Made by a program: the position numbers and the translations under genes | From: Pandoraea communis | GTDB taxonomy: Bacteria; Pseudomonadota; Gammaproteobacteria; Burkholderiales; Burkholderiaceae | DNA length: 64,000 bases | Reading direction: 5' to 3' | Assembly: GCF_902459745.1 (NCBI RefSeq) | Contig: NZ_CABPSJ010000005.1 | Location: forward strand, 310,001 to 374,000 | Notes under the pieces: generated by a model | What the model was told of the DNA's origin: nothing | The model's input: the letters and a program-made list of their open reading frames with translations, nothing else | The model's database searches: none | Part shown: positions 45,164 to 54,030 of the stretch, in pieces | Layout: each line of letters opens with the position of its first letter | Position numbering within the stretch: the stretch's first letter is position 1

Positions 45164-46981
45164 TCAGTGGCCGGCATCCACATTGAGACGCCCGCTCGCA
45201 AAGGCCGCCTCGAGTTCTCCCGCAGGCAGGGCTTTCGACACCAACCAGCCCTGGATGGAATGGCAGCCGCGATCGATCAGCATCTGCCGTTGTTCTTCTG
45301 TCTCGACCCCTTCGGCGATAGCCGACAGACCCAACTCGCGCGCCAGTCCCAGGACGGCCGTCACGATCGTACGGTCGTTCGGTGACGTGGGCATGTCTTT
45401 CACGAAGCTGCGGTCGATCTTGAGCGCGGAGAGCGGGAATCGTTTGAGGTATCCCAGGCTCGAGTAGCCCGCGCCGAAGTCGTCGACGGCGAAACGCACG
45501 CCCAGTGTCTGCAACTCGCGCAGCACAAGATTGGCCTGCTCCGGGTCGCGCATGAGCACGCTTTCGGTAATTTCGAGCACCAGCCGGTGACCTTCCACGC
45601 CCGAGTCGGCAATCGCTTGCCACACGAGGCTGGGGAACGACGGATGGTGAAATTGCTGCGCCGAGACGTTGACCGACATGTACAGCCCGTCGAGCCGGGT
45701 GCGATCCCAGCGCGCGAGTTGCATGCAGGCGGCGCGCAATGCCCAGCCGCCCAGCAGGTTGATCAGGCCATTGGCTTCGGCCAGCGGAATGAATTCGGTC
45801 GGCGAGACCGGGCCGAGCGCCGGATGCCAGCGCATGAGCGCTTCGACACCCTTCACGTTCAGTGAAGTCGGGTCGCAGATCGGTTGGTAGTGCAAGCTGA
45901 ATTCGCCGTTGTGAATCGCCTCGAACATGGCCGATTCCAACGAGAACGCCTTACGGTGCAGATTGCCCAGATCGTCCGTGTAGACGAACAGACCGTTGCG
46001 GCCGCGATCCTTGGCGCAGTACATGGCGGCGTCGGCATGCTTGATGAGCAGGCCTGCCGAATCGCCATGTTGCGGGAAAAACGACACGCCGATGCTCGTC
46101 GTAAGGTGCAGCAACTGGTCGCCGACCTGAAACGGTTGCTGCACCGCAGAGAGCAGGCGCTTCATGATCCCGCCGAGCGCCTGTTCGTCGTCGCAGCCGG
46201 GCAGTATCAGCACGAACTCGTCGCCGCCCATGCGCGCGGCCATGTCCGTCTCGCGAATCTGCGCGATCAGGCGTTGGCCCGCGTCGCGCAGGAGCTGATC
46301 GCCCACATCGTGGCCAAGCGAATCGTTGATCTTCTTGAAGCCGTCCAGATCGAGCAGGGCGACGGCGAAGTTCGGGCCGCCTTCACGGGCGTGCTGAATG
46401 GCTTCGACGATGCACTGCTGAATGTACTGACGATTGCCCAGACCCGTCACGGGATCGCGCACGGCCAGATCGGACAGGCGCGCTTCGTTTTCCTTGAAGG
46501 CGGTGATGTCCTCGCCATGCACGATAAACGATGCGTTCGTACCGGCGATACGTGGCGTGTATTGAGCGATGCGCAGGCGCATCCAGATACGGTCGGTCAG
46601 ACCGCGCAACAGGCGCACCGTGCACTGCTGGGGACCGAGCGTCTGGGCGGCGGAGAAGGCGTCCTGCAACATCGGCACGTCTTCGATGCCGGTCAGCTCG
46701 AAGAGCGTGGCGTGGTCGAGGTACTCACGTGAGTATTCGAGCAGGCGCAGGGAGGATTCGGCAATGAAAAGGAAGCGGCCATCGGCAGCAACGTGCGCCG
46801 AGAGTCCGCCGGTCAGCTCGACCAGCGCCCGGGATAATGCGGGCGCCGGCGCCGGGAGGTTACCCTCGGCGATGACCGGCGCCATGGTCGAAGGTTCGAC
46901 GAAAGGCACACCGGCTGGGAGTCGATCTGAACTCATTGTTGTTGTCTGTGCATGCATCACGTCGAGCGCGCTGCCGCTCAT
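45164..46981 (-). CDS. PAS-GGDEF-EAL cyclic di-GMP protein
   Basis: 605 residues. A PAS-like sensor (about 55-165) precedes the diguanylate cyclase domain with an intact GGDEF at 252-256 and an intact inhibitory I-site RETD at 243-246. Then comes the phosphodiesterase domain with EAL at 380-382 (GVEALMRW) and a preserved DFGAGYSS loop. Both activities are therefore possible. No transmembrane helix is seen, so it is cytosolic. It is the first gene of an operon with the HDOD gene. A -10-like TATAAT lies about 70 bp upstream on the minus strand (47052-47057). Confidence 0.93.
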   Translation of the reverse strand: MSGSALDVMHAQTTTMSSDRLPAGVPFVEPSTMAPVIAEGNLPAPAPALSRALVELTGGLSAHVAADGRFLFIAESSLRLLEYSREYLDHATLFELTGIEDVPMLQDAFSAAQTLGPQQCTVRLLRGLTDRIWMRLRIAQYTPRIAGTNASFIVHGEDITAFKENEARLSDLAVRDPVTGLGNRQYIQQCIVEAIQHAREGGPNFAVALLDLDGFKKINDSLGHDVGDQLLRDAGQRLIAQIRETDMAARMGGDEFVLILPGCDDEQALGGIMKRLLSAVQQPFQVGDQLLHLTTSIGVSFFPQHGDSAGLLIKHADAAMYCAKDRGRNGLFVYTDDLGNLHRKAFSLESAMFEAIHNGEFSLHYQPICDPTSLNVKGVEALMRWHPALGPVSPTEFIPLAEANGLINLLGGWALRAACMQLARWDRTRLDGLYMSVNVSAQQFHHPSFPSLVWQAIADSGVEGHRLVLEITESVLMRDPEQANLVLRELQTLGVRFAVDDFGAGYSSLGYLKRFPLSALKIDRSFVKDMPTSPNDRTIVTAVLGLARELGLSAIAEGVETEEQRQMLIDRGCHSIQGWLVSKALPAGELEAAFASGRLNVDAGH

Positions 46982-47406
46982 GTGCTTCCCCGTTCAGGCA
47001 AACGCTCTTGGCCGAACCATGGTCCGGCAGGTGTCCGATGGATTGTGGGCCATTATAGCTAAAGACGCCAGCGATTTTGGTCGCCGCAATCCCCGTTTCA
47101 TGCCGCATTCCACAGGTTTTTCCCTGTGGGTTTTTTTCTGACAAGACATCGGGATTATTTCCTGCGCGGCCGTTGACGTTTGGCCGATAGTCGCCCCAAA
47201 ACGCCCGCCATCCGGACCTTCCGCACACCGGTGCCCGGTGCGATTCTCCTGCGAGCGTCAGTCTACTCAAGCGCGAAGCACTTTGGGGGGCAGCAATCGT
47301 GAATTTTTGTTACTGCAATGCAACATCGCCACCGTCGCGGCCATCCTTGCCGGTGCCGGGCGGCGTGTCGCTCGGGAAGCGGGCATCGACGATCGATGCG
47401 GCCGGT
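46982..47406. other. 425-bp intergenic region with an orphan terminator
   Basis: On the minus strand TATAAT (47052-47057) probably belongs to the promoter of the GGDEF-EAL gene, although no good -35 is found. On the plus strand there is a clear terminator at 47110-47139 with no plus-strand gene upstream. The part 47140-47406 contains nothing recognisable. Confidence 0.55.
47110..47139 (+). terminator. Plus-strand terminator without an annotated gene
   Basis: CCACAGG-TTTTTC-CCTGTGG (7-bp perfect stem) is followed by GTTTTTTTCT. Both neighbouring genes run on the minus strand, where this element has no T-run. It may end a small RNA or an antisense transcript starting inside the intergenic region. 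Confidence 0.75.
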
Positions 47407-48135
47407 TCAGGCGTGGGCCGGGGGCTCGTGGGCGAGCGACCACGCGATGCAGGCGCGAGCCAGTGCTGCCGAGGCGTCCAGGCCGAAGCGTCCCAGCGGG
47501 GTTTCGCATGTGGCGAGAGCGACCGGAATTTCGGTGCAGCCGAGAATGACGCGTTGCGCGCCGGCGGCCAGCAGTTGCTCCATCGCCATGGCGAGCGCTT
47601 CACCGCCACGACGCACGTCGCCGGCCTTCGTGAGCCGGATGCCTTCGCTCACGAGCGCCTGGTGCGCGAGCGGTTCGGCCGCCTGAACAAATCGGTAGCC
47701 CAGGGCCTCGAGCCGCGGCCGGTAGACGTTGGCGTGGTGCGTGCCTTCGGTGGCCATCAGGCCGATGGGTGCGCCGGGTGCGACGCATGTGGACAACTCG
47801 CTGGCGACGGCTTCGACCACATCGAGCACCGGCAGCCGGGTGCGGTGACGCAGTGCGTCGAGCCAGGCGTGGGCCGTGTTGCAAGCAATGGCGATGCAGC
47901 CGACGCCGGATTGCTCTAGCGCGTGCACACCGTCGAGCATGCCGTCGAGCGGGGAGGCGCCGTCGTGCAGCAGGGCTTCGGTGCGGTCGGGAATCTGGGG
48001 AACCGAGTACAGAATGAACGGGATGTGATCCTGATCGCGGCTGGCAGGATGTTGATCGACGATCTTGCGGCAAAGGTCGATGCCGGCGGCGGGGCCCATG
48101 CCGCCGAGGATGCCGAGCGTGGCGTGCGAGTTCAT
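47407..48135 (-). CDS. Aspartate/glutamate racemase family protein
   Basis: 242 residues. The N-terminus LGILGGMGPAAGIDLCRKI and the two catalytic cysteines, Cys85 (CNTAHAW) and Cys200 (LGCTEIP), identify the PLP-independent Asp/Glu racemase superfamily. It interconverts L- and D-forms of an acidic amino acid, most simply aspartate. The ATG at 48135 is the family start; the open extension to 48210 is not conserved. It is the last of three minus-strand genes with a GltI-like binding protein and a DadA-like dehydrogenase, suggesting a D-amino-acid pathway. Confidence 0.9.
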   Translation of the reverse strand: MNSHATLGILGGMGPAAGIDLCRKIVDQHPASRDQDHIPFILYSVPQIPDRTEALLHDGASPLDGMLDGVHALEQSGVGCIAIACNTAHAWLDALRHRTRLPVLDVVEAVASELSTCVAPGAPIGLMATEGTHHANVYRPRLEALGYRFVQAAEPLAHQALVSEGIRLTKAGDVRRGGEALAMAMEQLLAAGAQRVILGCTEIPVALATCETPLGRFGLDASAALARACIAWSLAHEPPAHA

Positions 48136-48222
48136 GATGATGACAATGGGGGGAGCGGCAGAAAACCGGATCGTGCGTTGTGCGGGAACCGGGGCCCCTG
48201 CACAACGCACGGCCCGTCAGGA

Positions 48223-49125
48223 TCAGTCGTAAGCCTTGGTGATCGGATCCTTGAACATGGCGCGCATTTCAGGCGTCATCGGGTAGTTCATGTTCTGGTT
48301 CTTCGGCGGAACCGGTTGCGTGAACCACTTGTTGTACAGCTTCTCCATTTCGCCGGACCTTTCCATGTCGGCGATGACCGTGTTCACGACCTTGGTGAAC
48401 GCCGGGTCGTCGCGACGCAGCATGCACGCATAGTTTTCGAACTGGAGGTTCGGGCCAACCACTTCATAGCCCTTGGCTTCGTCTGTCGACAGTGCGGCGC
48501 GCTGGCCGTACAGCAGCGGCTCGTCCATCACGAAGGCCGCGGCACGGCCTTGCTTGACGGTCAGGAAGCCATCCGAGTGTTCCTTCGTCTGAATCAGGTT
48601 GAAGCCGATCTCGCCCTTCTTGCCCGAGAGAATACGGTCGGCCGTCGTGCCGGCGGTTGTCGAGATGGTCTTGCCCTTCAGGCTGTTCAGGTCGGTGATG
48701 CCCGAGCCAGTCTTGGCGATCATCTTGATCGAGTACAGGAAGATGTTGTGCGAGAAGCCCACTTGCTTCTCACGCTCGAACGTATGCGTGGTCGAACCGC
48801 ACTCCAGATCGATCGTGCCGTTCTGCATCAGTGCGATACGGTTCTGCGAGGTGATCGGCGTTTCCGTCACTTTCAGGTTCGGCAGATTCAGGTCTTTCTT
48901 GACCGCGTCCACGATCTTGAGCGCGATTTCCTGCGAGTAGCCGATCGTCTTGCCGGCATTGTCCGTGTACGAGAACGGAATCGACGACTCGCGCACCCCG
49001 AGAGCGATCACGCCGGTGTCTTTGATCTTCTTGAGCGTGCCCGTCAGTTCCTGTGCGCTCGCGGTGTGCGCGAACAGGGCGGCGGCAGCGCTGGCGAGCA
49101 GCAGGGGAGCAAACAGCTTCTTCAT
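48223..49125 (-). CDS. GltI-like periplasmic glutamate/aspartate-binding protein
   Basis: 300 residues. The signal peptide MKKLFAPLLLASAAAALFA is followed by HTASA before the mature QELTG. The family-3 solute-binding fold shows GVIALGVRESSIPFSYTDN, GYSQEIALKIVDAVK, CGSTTHTFEREKQVGFSH and the C-terminal KWFTQPVPPKNQNMNYPM, all typical of GltI. No gltJ, gltK or gltL genes follow, so it must use a transporter encoded elsewhere or act as a sensor partner. It lies between the racemase and dehydrogenase genes on the same strand. Confidence 0.9.
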   Translation of the reverse strand: MKKLFAPLLLASAAAALFAHTASAQELTGTLKKIKDTGVIALGVRESSIPFSYTDNAGKTIGYSQEIALKIVDAVKKDLNLPNLKVTETPITSQNRIALMQNGTIDLECGSTTHTFEREKQVGFSHNIFLYSIKMIAKTGSGITDLNSLKGKTISTTAGTTADRILSGKKGEIGFNLIQTKEHSDGFLTVKQGRAAAFVMDEPLLYGQRAALSTDEAKGYEVVGPNLQFENYACMLRRDDPAFTKVVNTVIADMERSGEMEKLYNKWFTQPVPPKNQNMNYPMTPEMRAMFKDPITKAYD

Positions 49126-49325
49126 GGTCTCTGTCCTATCGGAAGTGATGGCACGGTGGTCCGCGCCGTTGGAATATCGAAAGCCAAAACACACTGGTAC
49201 AACCCAACACTTGCTCCCGACGATCCCCGTGGGAGTGATGCATTGAAATCCCGCGTCCTGCCTCGTCCTGCTTCGTCATCAAGGCGTTCGATCCGGCCGG
49301 CCCGCTATGGTCGGCGACCAAGGGG

Positions 49326-50582
49326 TCACGCGGCCAGCCGGGCAAACCCTGCCAGATCGACTGCGGGACGCTTGCCGTCGATGGCGTCGGCAATCACACG
49401 CGCCGCGCCCATCGACAAGGTAAAACCCAACCCCCCGTGGCCGACGTTCAGCCACAGATTGCGCAACTTGTCCGCGCGCCCCAGAACCGGACGGCCGTGC
49501 GGCGTGGCCGGTCGCATGCCAGTCCATTCCAGCGGCGCGTGCGCACGGCTCAGCGCGGGGAACAACCCCGCAGAGAGGGAGCGCAATGCGTCGATGCGGT
49601 GCGTCGCGATGCGATCGTCATACCCCACCAGGTCGGCAATGCCTGCCACGCGCAGATGCTCGCCGAGGCTCGCATAGACGACCTTGTTGTCGGCGTCGGT
49701 CACCGACACCTGCGGTCGTGCGTCGACCGGGGCGCCGCGATACGTCAGGCTGTAACCCTTGAGCGGATACAGCGACACCGACTCGCCGATCGTGCGCAAC
49801 AACGGCATGGCGGCCAACCCGTTGGCGACGACGCAGGCGTCGACCGTCACGTCGCCCGTGCGGGTACGAATCGCCTGCACGGCGCCGCCGCGCGCGTCGA
49901 AGCCCGTCACTTCGCGGTCGAACAGCAACGTGCCGCTTGCGTGCGCGCCCACAAGTCGTGCCAGTTCCTTGCACAGCGACTGGCAATCGCCGGTGCCTTC
50001 GCCCGGCGTATGAATCCCGCCCGCCAGTTCACTGGCAATCTTGCCCAGTGCGGGTTCCAGGGTGGCGCATGTCGCAGCGTCGACACGACGCTGCGTGTAA
50101 CCGAGGCCGTTGGCGAGCTCCAGCGAACGCTCGGCGGCGGCGAGTTTGCCCGCATCGCGATACACCACGAGCTTTCCGCTGCGGCGGTAGTCGAACGACA
50201 CCGACTCCTTGGCCAGAAACTCCTGCATCACCTCACGGCTGTGCAGGCCGAGCGAGAGCAGACGCAACGTGGAGCTGGCGTTGGCTCGCGCATTGCAGTG
50301 CTTGACGAACTCGATCGACCAGCGCCAGAAATCCGGATCGAACGAGGGTTTGATGCGTAGCGGTCCTGTACGCGAGAACAGCAGCGAGGGCAGTTGCGAA
50401 AGTACGCCGGGGGCGGCGAGCGGCGAGACATAGCCGTAGCTCAACTGACCGCCGTTGGCGAAACTCGTCCCGAGGCCCGGACCGCGTCCGGCGTCGATGA
50501 CGGTGACCTCATGGCCTGCGCGAAGCAACTGATACGCGCTGGCGAGGCCGACGATGCCCGCCCCGATGACTCCAATATGCAT
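49326..50582 (-). CDS. D-amino-acid dehydrogenase (DadA-like FAD oxidoreductase)
   Basis: 418 residues. The N-terminal FAD-binding GVIGAGIVGLASAYQLLRAG and the following TSFANGGQLSYGYVSPLA are DadA signatures, and the C-terminus has LWLNVGHGGLGFTLSMGAA. It oxidatively deaminates D-amino acids to 2-oxo acids and passes electrons to the membrane chain. Because dadA proper usually sits with an alanine racemase gene, the neighbouring Asp/Glu racemase and GltI-like protein suggest a different D-amino acid here. The ATG at 50582 is chosen; no clear Shine-Dalgarno. It diverges from a LysR gene. Confidence 0.88.
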   Translation of the reverse strand: MHIGVIGAGIVGLASAYQLLRAGHEVTVIDAGRGPGLGTSFANGGQLSYGYVSPLAAPGVLSQLPSLLFSRTGPLRIKPSFDPDFWRWSIEFVKHCNARANASSTLRLLSLGLHSREVMQEFLAKESVSFDYRRSGKLVVYRDAGKLAAAERSLELANGLGYTQRRVDAATCATLEPALGKIASELAGGIHTPGEGTGDCQSLCKELARLVGAHASGTLLFDREVTGFDARGGAVQAIRTRTGDVTVDACVVANGLAAMPLLRTIGESVSLYPLKGYSLTYRGAPVDARPQVSVTDADNKVVYASLGEHLRVAGIADLVGYDDRIATHRIDALRSLSAGLFPALSRAHAPLEWTGMRPATPHGRPVLGRADKLRNLWLNVGHGGLGFTLSMGAARVIADAIDGKRPAVDLAGFARLAA

Positions 50583-50802
50583 GACGATGAATAACAACCA
50601 AAAACGCTAGAGAATGCAAGGCGGAAAATATTCCCGGCGGGAGGGCGGGGGCCTCGCGGCAGGCTTTCTACACACCCTTTGCTACGCAGTGTAGAGCGAG
50701 AAAATTCGGTAACCTATGCGGATTTGAGGCAGCATATGTCTTTTGGCTATAGGGTCGGCCTCGCTGCCTATCCGGCATCTGGAACAGGGGACGACGTCAG
50801 GC

Positions 50803-51762
50803 ATGAAATTGCGGCATATCGAGACGTTTCGCGCGGTGGTGCTGACCGGTTCGGCCAGTGGCGCGGCGCAATTGCTTAACGTATCGCAACCCGTCGTCTC
50901 GCGCGTGTTGCAGCACGCCGAGCAGCAACTGGGCTTCAAGCTGTTCGATCGCATCAAGGGCCGGCTCGTGCCAACGGCCGAAGCCCGTCGTCTGTATCCC
51001 GACGTTGAACGCATCTTCAGCGATCTGGAGCGGCTGCGCACCACGTCGCGTAACCTGCGCCAGCATGGTGTGGGTCATCTGCGCATTGCGGCGACGCCGA
51101 GTCTTGCGCAGAGCCTGTTGCCTGCTGCGATCGAGCGCATGCGTCGTGCGCATCCGGATGTTGTCTTCGAACTGATTACGCATCACACCACCGAAACGAT
51201 TACCGCGATCCTGACGTCGTCGGTCGACGTCGGCATCGTCTCGGCACCGCCGATGGCGGCGGGCATCGTGAGCCGGCCGGTGGCGCAGGGACACATCGTG
51301 CTAGCCGTGCCCGCGTCGTGGCCGAAGCTCTCGCGTCGCGGCCCGGCAAGCGCCGATGCGCTCGCGGGGCGCGATCTCATCAAGCTGCACGACGACACGC
51401 CACTGGGGGCGCTGATCAACGAGCGTCTGGATCAGACGGCGTTATTGCAGGACGCCGAATTGATGGTGCAGACGTATTCGCTGGCGGCGGCGCTCGTCGA
51501 GCATGGTCTGGGTTACGCGTTGCTCGATCAGTTCACGGCGGCGAGTGCGCATGTGCAGACACAGCGCCTGTACCGCGTGGCGCCGGCCATCGAATTTCCG
51601 GTGGAGATGTTGCGCCCCGCGCATCAGCCAGAGTCCGTGCTGGCAGACACGCTGCGGCGGCATCTGGCAGACGTCGCGAGCGAACTCAGCGAACGTGCCG
51701 AAGCGTTGTGCGAGGGGCGGGAGATCGTGCTTACGCCGGGCGGGCACGCTGACGAGGGGTAA
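50803..51762 (+). CDS. LysR-type regulator, probable controller of the dadA-gltI-racemase genes
   Basis: 319 residues. The HTH covers MKLRHIETFRAVVLTGSASG and VSQPVVSRVLQHAEQQLG, followed by a standard effector domain. It is divergent from the DadA-like gene with 220 bp between the starts, the usual layout for a LysR activator and its target. The ATG at 50803 is family-like; an open frame from 50743 adds 20 unsupported residues. The effector is unknown. Confidence 0.88.
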   Translation: MKLRHIETFRAVVLTGSASGAAQLLNVSQPVVSRVLQHAEQQLGFKLFDRIKGRLVPTAEARRLYPDVERIFSDLERLRTTSRNLRQHGVGHLRIAATPSLAQSLLPAAIERMRRAHPDVVFELITHHTTETITAILTSSVDVGIVSAPPMAAGIVSRPVAQGHIVLAVPASWPKLSRRGPASADALAGRDLIKLHDDTPLGALINERLDQTALLQDAELMVQTYSLAAALVEHGLGYALLDQFTAASAHVQTQRLYRVAPAIEFPVEMLRPAHQPESVLADTLRRHLADVASELSERAEALCEGREIVLTPGGHADEG

Positions 51763-51777
51763 GCCCGGCCGACGGGA

Positions 51778-52398
51778 TCAGCGGCAGCCCGGCTCGCTTT
51801 TCACTTCAAAGTAGGTAAACGGTTGGGCCTGAAGCTTGTCGGCGAGCGAGGGATAGTTCGCCTGTACAAAGCGCCGCGCACCGGCCATGTCGAATTCGGT
51901 GCGCAGCCAGACCTTGCCGTCGTGACTGTCGAGCACCAGCGTGCCCGCGTAGATCACGTCGCCCCGGCGGACCTGTACCGTCGGCACCTTGCGGCCCTTG
52001 CAATAGCGGAAGCGATAGCTGTTGTCGGCGGGGGTGAATTCCATCGGTCCGAAGCGCTCGTTGCGCATGAGCGGCGAGACGCGCATGGCCACGAAGCCGC
52101 GCGTGGGCGGATTGCTGTTGAGCGTGCGTGTGACCTTGCCGCCGATGATGCCGTTGACCGTCTGAGAGACGTCCGAGAAATTCCACGGACCCCACGTGCT
52201 TTGCAGCGGCGTGTCGAGGCCGACGATGACGAGGGCGTACTCGTCGAGGGTGTCTTCGGTGAGGGTGGGGTTGGGCGGTACGCCCTTGGTGCTGCACGCC
52301 GCCAGCCAGCCGGCGGCCAGCGCCATCAGGGCCGTCAGCGCCGAACGCCGCGCGAGACGCGCGACAGGGGAGAACCACAGGGCACGTAGTGACCTCAT
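51778..52398 (-). CDS. Lipoprotein of unknown function
   Basis: 206 residues. The signal peptide ends LAAGWLAAC with Cys35 as the lipidated residue. The mature protein has no motif I recognise; it is rich in beta-type segments (TLDEYALVIVGLDTPLQSTW, YRFRYCKGRKVPTVQVRRGD) and ends with a Cys near the C-terminus. The start at 52398 is certain because AAGGAGG lies five bases upstream. The same frame stays open far beyond this into dbpA, but that part is not coding. It lies 89 bp after dbpA on the same strand. Confidence 0.8.
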   Translation of the reverse strand: MRSLRALWFSPVARLARRSALTALMALAAGWLAACSTKGVPPNPTLTEDTLDEYALVIVGLDTPLQSTWGPWNFSDVSQTVNGIIGGKVTRTLNSNPPTRGFVAMRVSPLMRNERFGPMEFTPADNSYRFRYCKGRKVPTVQVRRGDVIYAGTLVLDSHDGKVWLRTEFDMAGARRFVQANYPSLADKLQAQPFTYFEVKSEPGCR

Positions 52399-52487
52399 TG
52401 CAGCCTCCTTGCCGCGCGCAGCGCTCAGGGGACGATCCGGATGGTGACGAAACCGGCGGGTAACGAAACTAAGGAACCTAAGGAACC

Positions 52488-53900
52488 TCAATCCTGGAGG
52501 AATCTTACCTTGACCTTGCGGCCTTTGACACGGCCATCTGCGAGCTTGCGCAATGCCGTCGGCGCGATGTCGCGATCCACGGCAATATACGTGAAGTTCT
52601 CCAGCACGTTGATCTTGCCGATCTGGGTGGCGGCAAAGCCGGCCTCGCCGGTGAGTGCGCCGAGCACGTCGCCCGGACGGATCTTGTCCTTCTTGCCACC
52701 GAGCATCTGGAGCGTGACCATCGGCGGCAGCAGGTGCCCGCTGCCCGACGGGGTGAGTTCCGAGAGCTTGTGCCACGGCACTTCGTGGCCCAGTGCGGCC
52801 TCGATGTTGCCGACACGGCCCATCTCGTTCATCGATGCCAGACTGAACGCCCAGCCTTCCTCGTCGGCGCGGCCCGTGCGGCCGATGCGGTGAACGTACA
52901 CCTCGGGGTCGGGCGTCACGTCGACATTGATAACTGCTTCGAGCTGCGCGATGTCCAGCCCGCGCGCCGCCACGTCGGTGGCCACCAGCACGGAGCAACT
53001 ACGGTTCGCGAACTGGATCAGCACCAGATCGCGCTCGCGTTGTTCCAGATCGCCGTGCAGCATCAGGGCGTGAAAGCCCTCGGCGCGTAGCACGTCGGTG
53101 AGATCGCGGCATTGCGCCCGCGTATTGCAAAACGCGATGGTGCTCACCGGCCGGAAATGGTCGAGCAGTTGCCCCACGGCGTGCAGACGCTCGTTCTCGC
53201 TCACTTCATAGAAGCGCTGGCGAATCTTGCTCGCGTCGTGTTTCTCTTCCAGACGAATCTCGCGCGGCGTGCGCAGCAGGCGCTGAGCGAGCTTGCCGAT
53301 GCCTTCGGGGTACGTGGCGGAGAAGAGCAGCGTTTGACGCGAAGCGGGCGTTTGACGTGCAACCGTGGCGATGTCGTCGAAAAAGCCCATATCGAGCATG
53401 CGATCGGCTTCGTCGAGCACCAGCGTCTTGATGCTGGCGAGCGAGAGCGTGCCGCGGTCCAGGTGATCCATGATGCGCCCCGGCGTGCCGACGATCACGT
53501 GGGCGCCGTGGGCGAGGCTTTCCGCCTGCGGGCGCAGGGGCGAGCCGCCGCACAGGGTAAGCACTTTGATATTGTCTTCGGCGCGCGCGATGCGGCGCAC
53601 TTCCTGCGCGACTTGCTCGGCGAGTTCGCGCGTGGGGCAGAGCACGGCGGCCTGCACTGCGAAATCGCGGGCATCGACGCGCTGGAGCACGCCCAGCGCG
53701 AACGCGGCGGTCTTGCCGCTGCCGGTCTTGGCCTGCGCGATGATGTCGTGGCCGGCGAGGATGTCGGGCAGAGACGCCTGCTGGATGGGCGTCATCGAGA
53801 CGTAACCTAGCCGTGCGAGGTTCTCCTGCATGGCAGGCGTGAGCGGCAGGCTCGAGAAGGGGGCGCTGTCGTTGCGCGATTCGGTGGCTTTTGAGTTCAT
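52488..53900 (-). CDS. dbpA: ATP-dependent RNA helicase DbpA
   Basis: 470 residues. DEAD-box motifs appear in order: Q motif (YVSMTPIQQASLP), Walker A AQAKTGSGKT at 55-64, DEAD at 163-166, SAT (LLFSAT), ARGLD and HRIGRTGR. The C-terminal about 75 residues (KIRPGDVLGALTGEAG, INVLENFTYIAVDRD) form the DbpA RNA-binding domain. That domain recognises hairpin 92 of 23S rRNA, so the role is 50S subunit assembly. The start is the ATG at 53900; a TTG two codons earlier is also in frame. Confidence 0.95.
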   Translation of the reverse strand: MNSKATESRNDSAPFSSLPLTPAMQENLARLGYVSMTPIQQASLPDILAGHDIIAQAKTGSGKTAAFALGVLQRVDARDFAVQAAVLCPTRELAEQVAQEVRRIARAEDNIKVLTLCGGSPLRPQAESLAHGAHVIVGTPGRIMDHLDRGTLSLASIKTLVLDEADRMLDMGFFDDIATVARQTPASRQTLLFSATYPEGIGKLAQRLLRTPREIRLEEKHDASKIRQRFYEVSENERLHAVGQLLDHFRPVSTIAFCNTRAQCRDLTDVLRAEGFHALMLHGDLEQRERDLVLIQFANRSCSVLVATDVAARGLDIAQLEAVINVDVTPDPEVYVHRIGRTGRADEEGWAFSLASMNEMGRVGNIEAALGHEVPWHKLSELTPSGSGHLLPPMVTLQMLGGKKDKIRPGDVLGALTGEAGFAATQIGKINVLENFTYIAVDRDIAPTALRKLADGRVKGRKVKVRFLQD

Positions 53901-54030
53901 GCGCAATTATACCGGTCGGGTTGGGCCGGTTGTGCTCGCGTCAGGGTTCGCGCCGTTGCCAGTCTGGGGCTGCCGGGCGTAGCATGGCTCTGCCTGTCGA
54001 TGTCTCGTCCATTCCCGCTTGAGGTTGCCC

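Noticed and set aside
47923-49677. 584-residue plus-strand open frame opposite the racemase and GltI-like genes
   Set aside because: It spans two convincing minus-strand genes and their gap, and has no recognisable domain.
52399-52998. Upstream part of the long minus-strand frame that ends in the lipoprotein gene
   Set aside because: It overlaps dbpA in another frame. The lipoprotein has its own AAGGAGG site, and its signal peptide starts at 52398.
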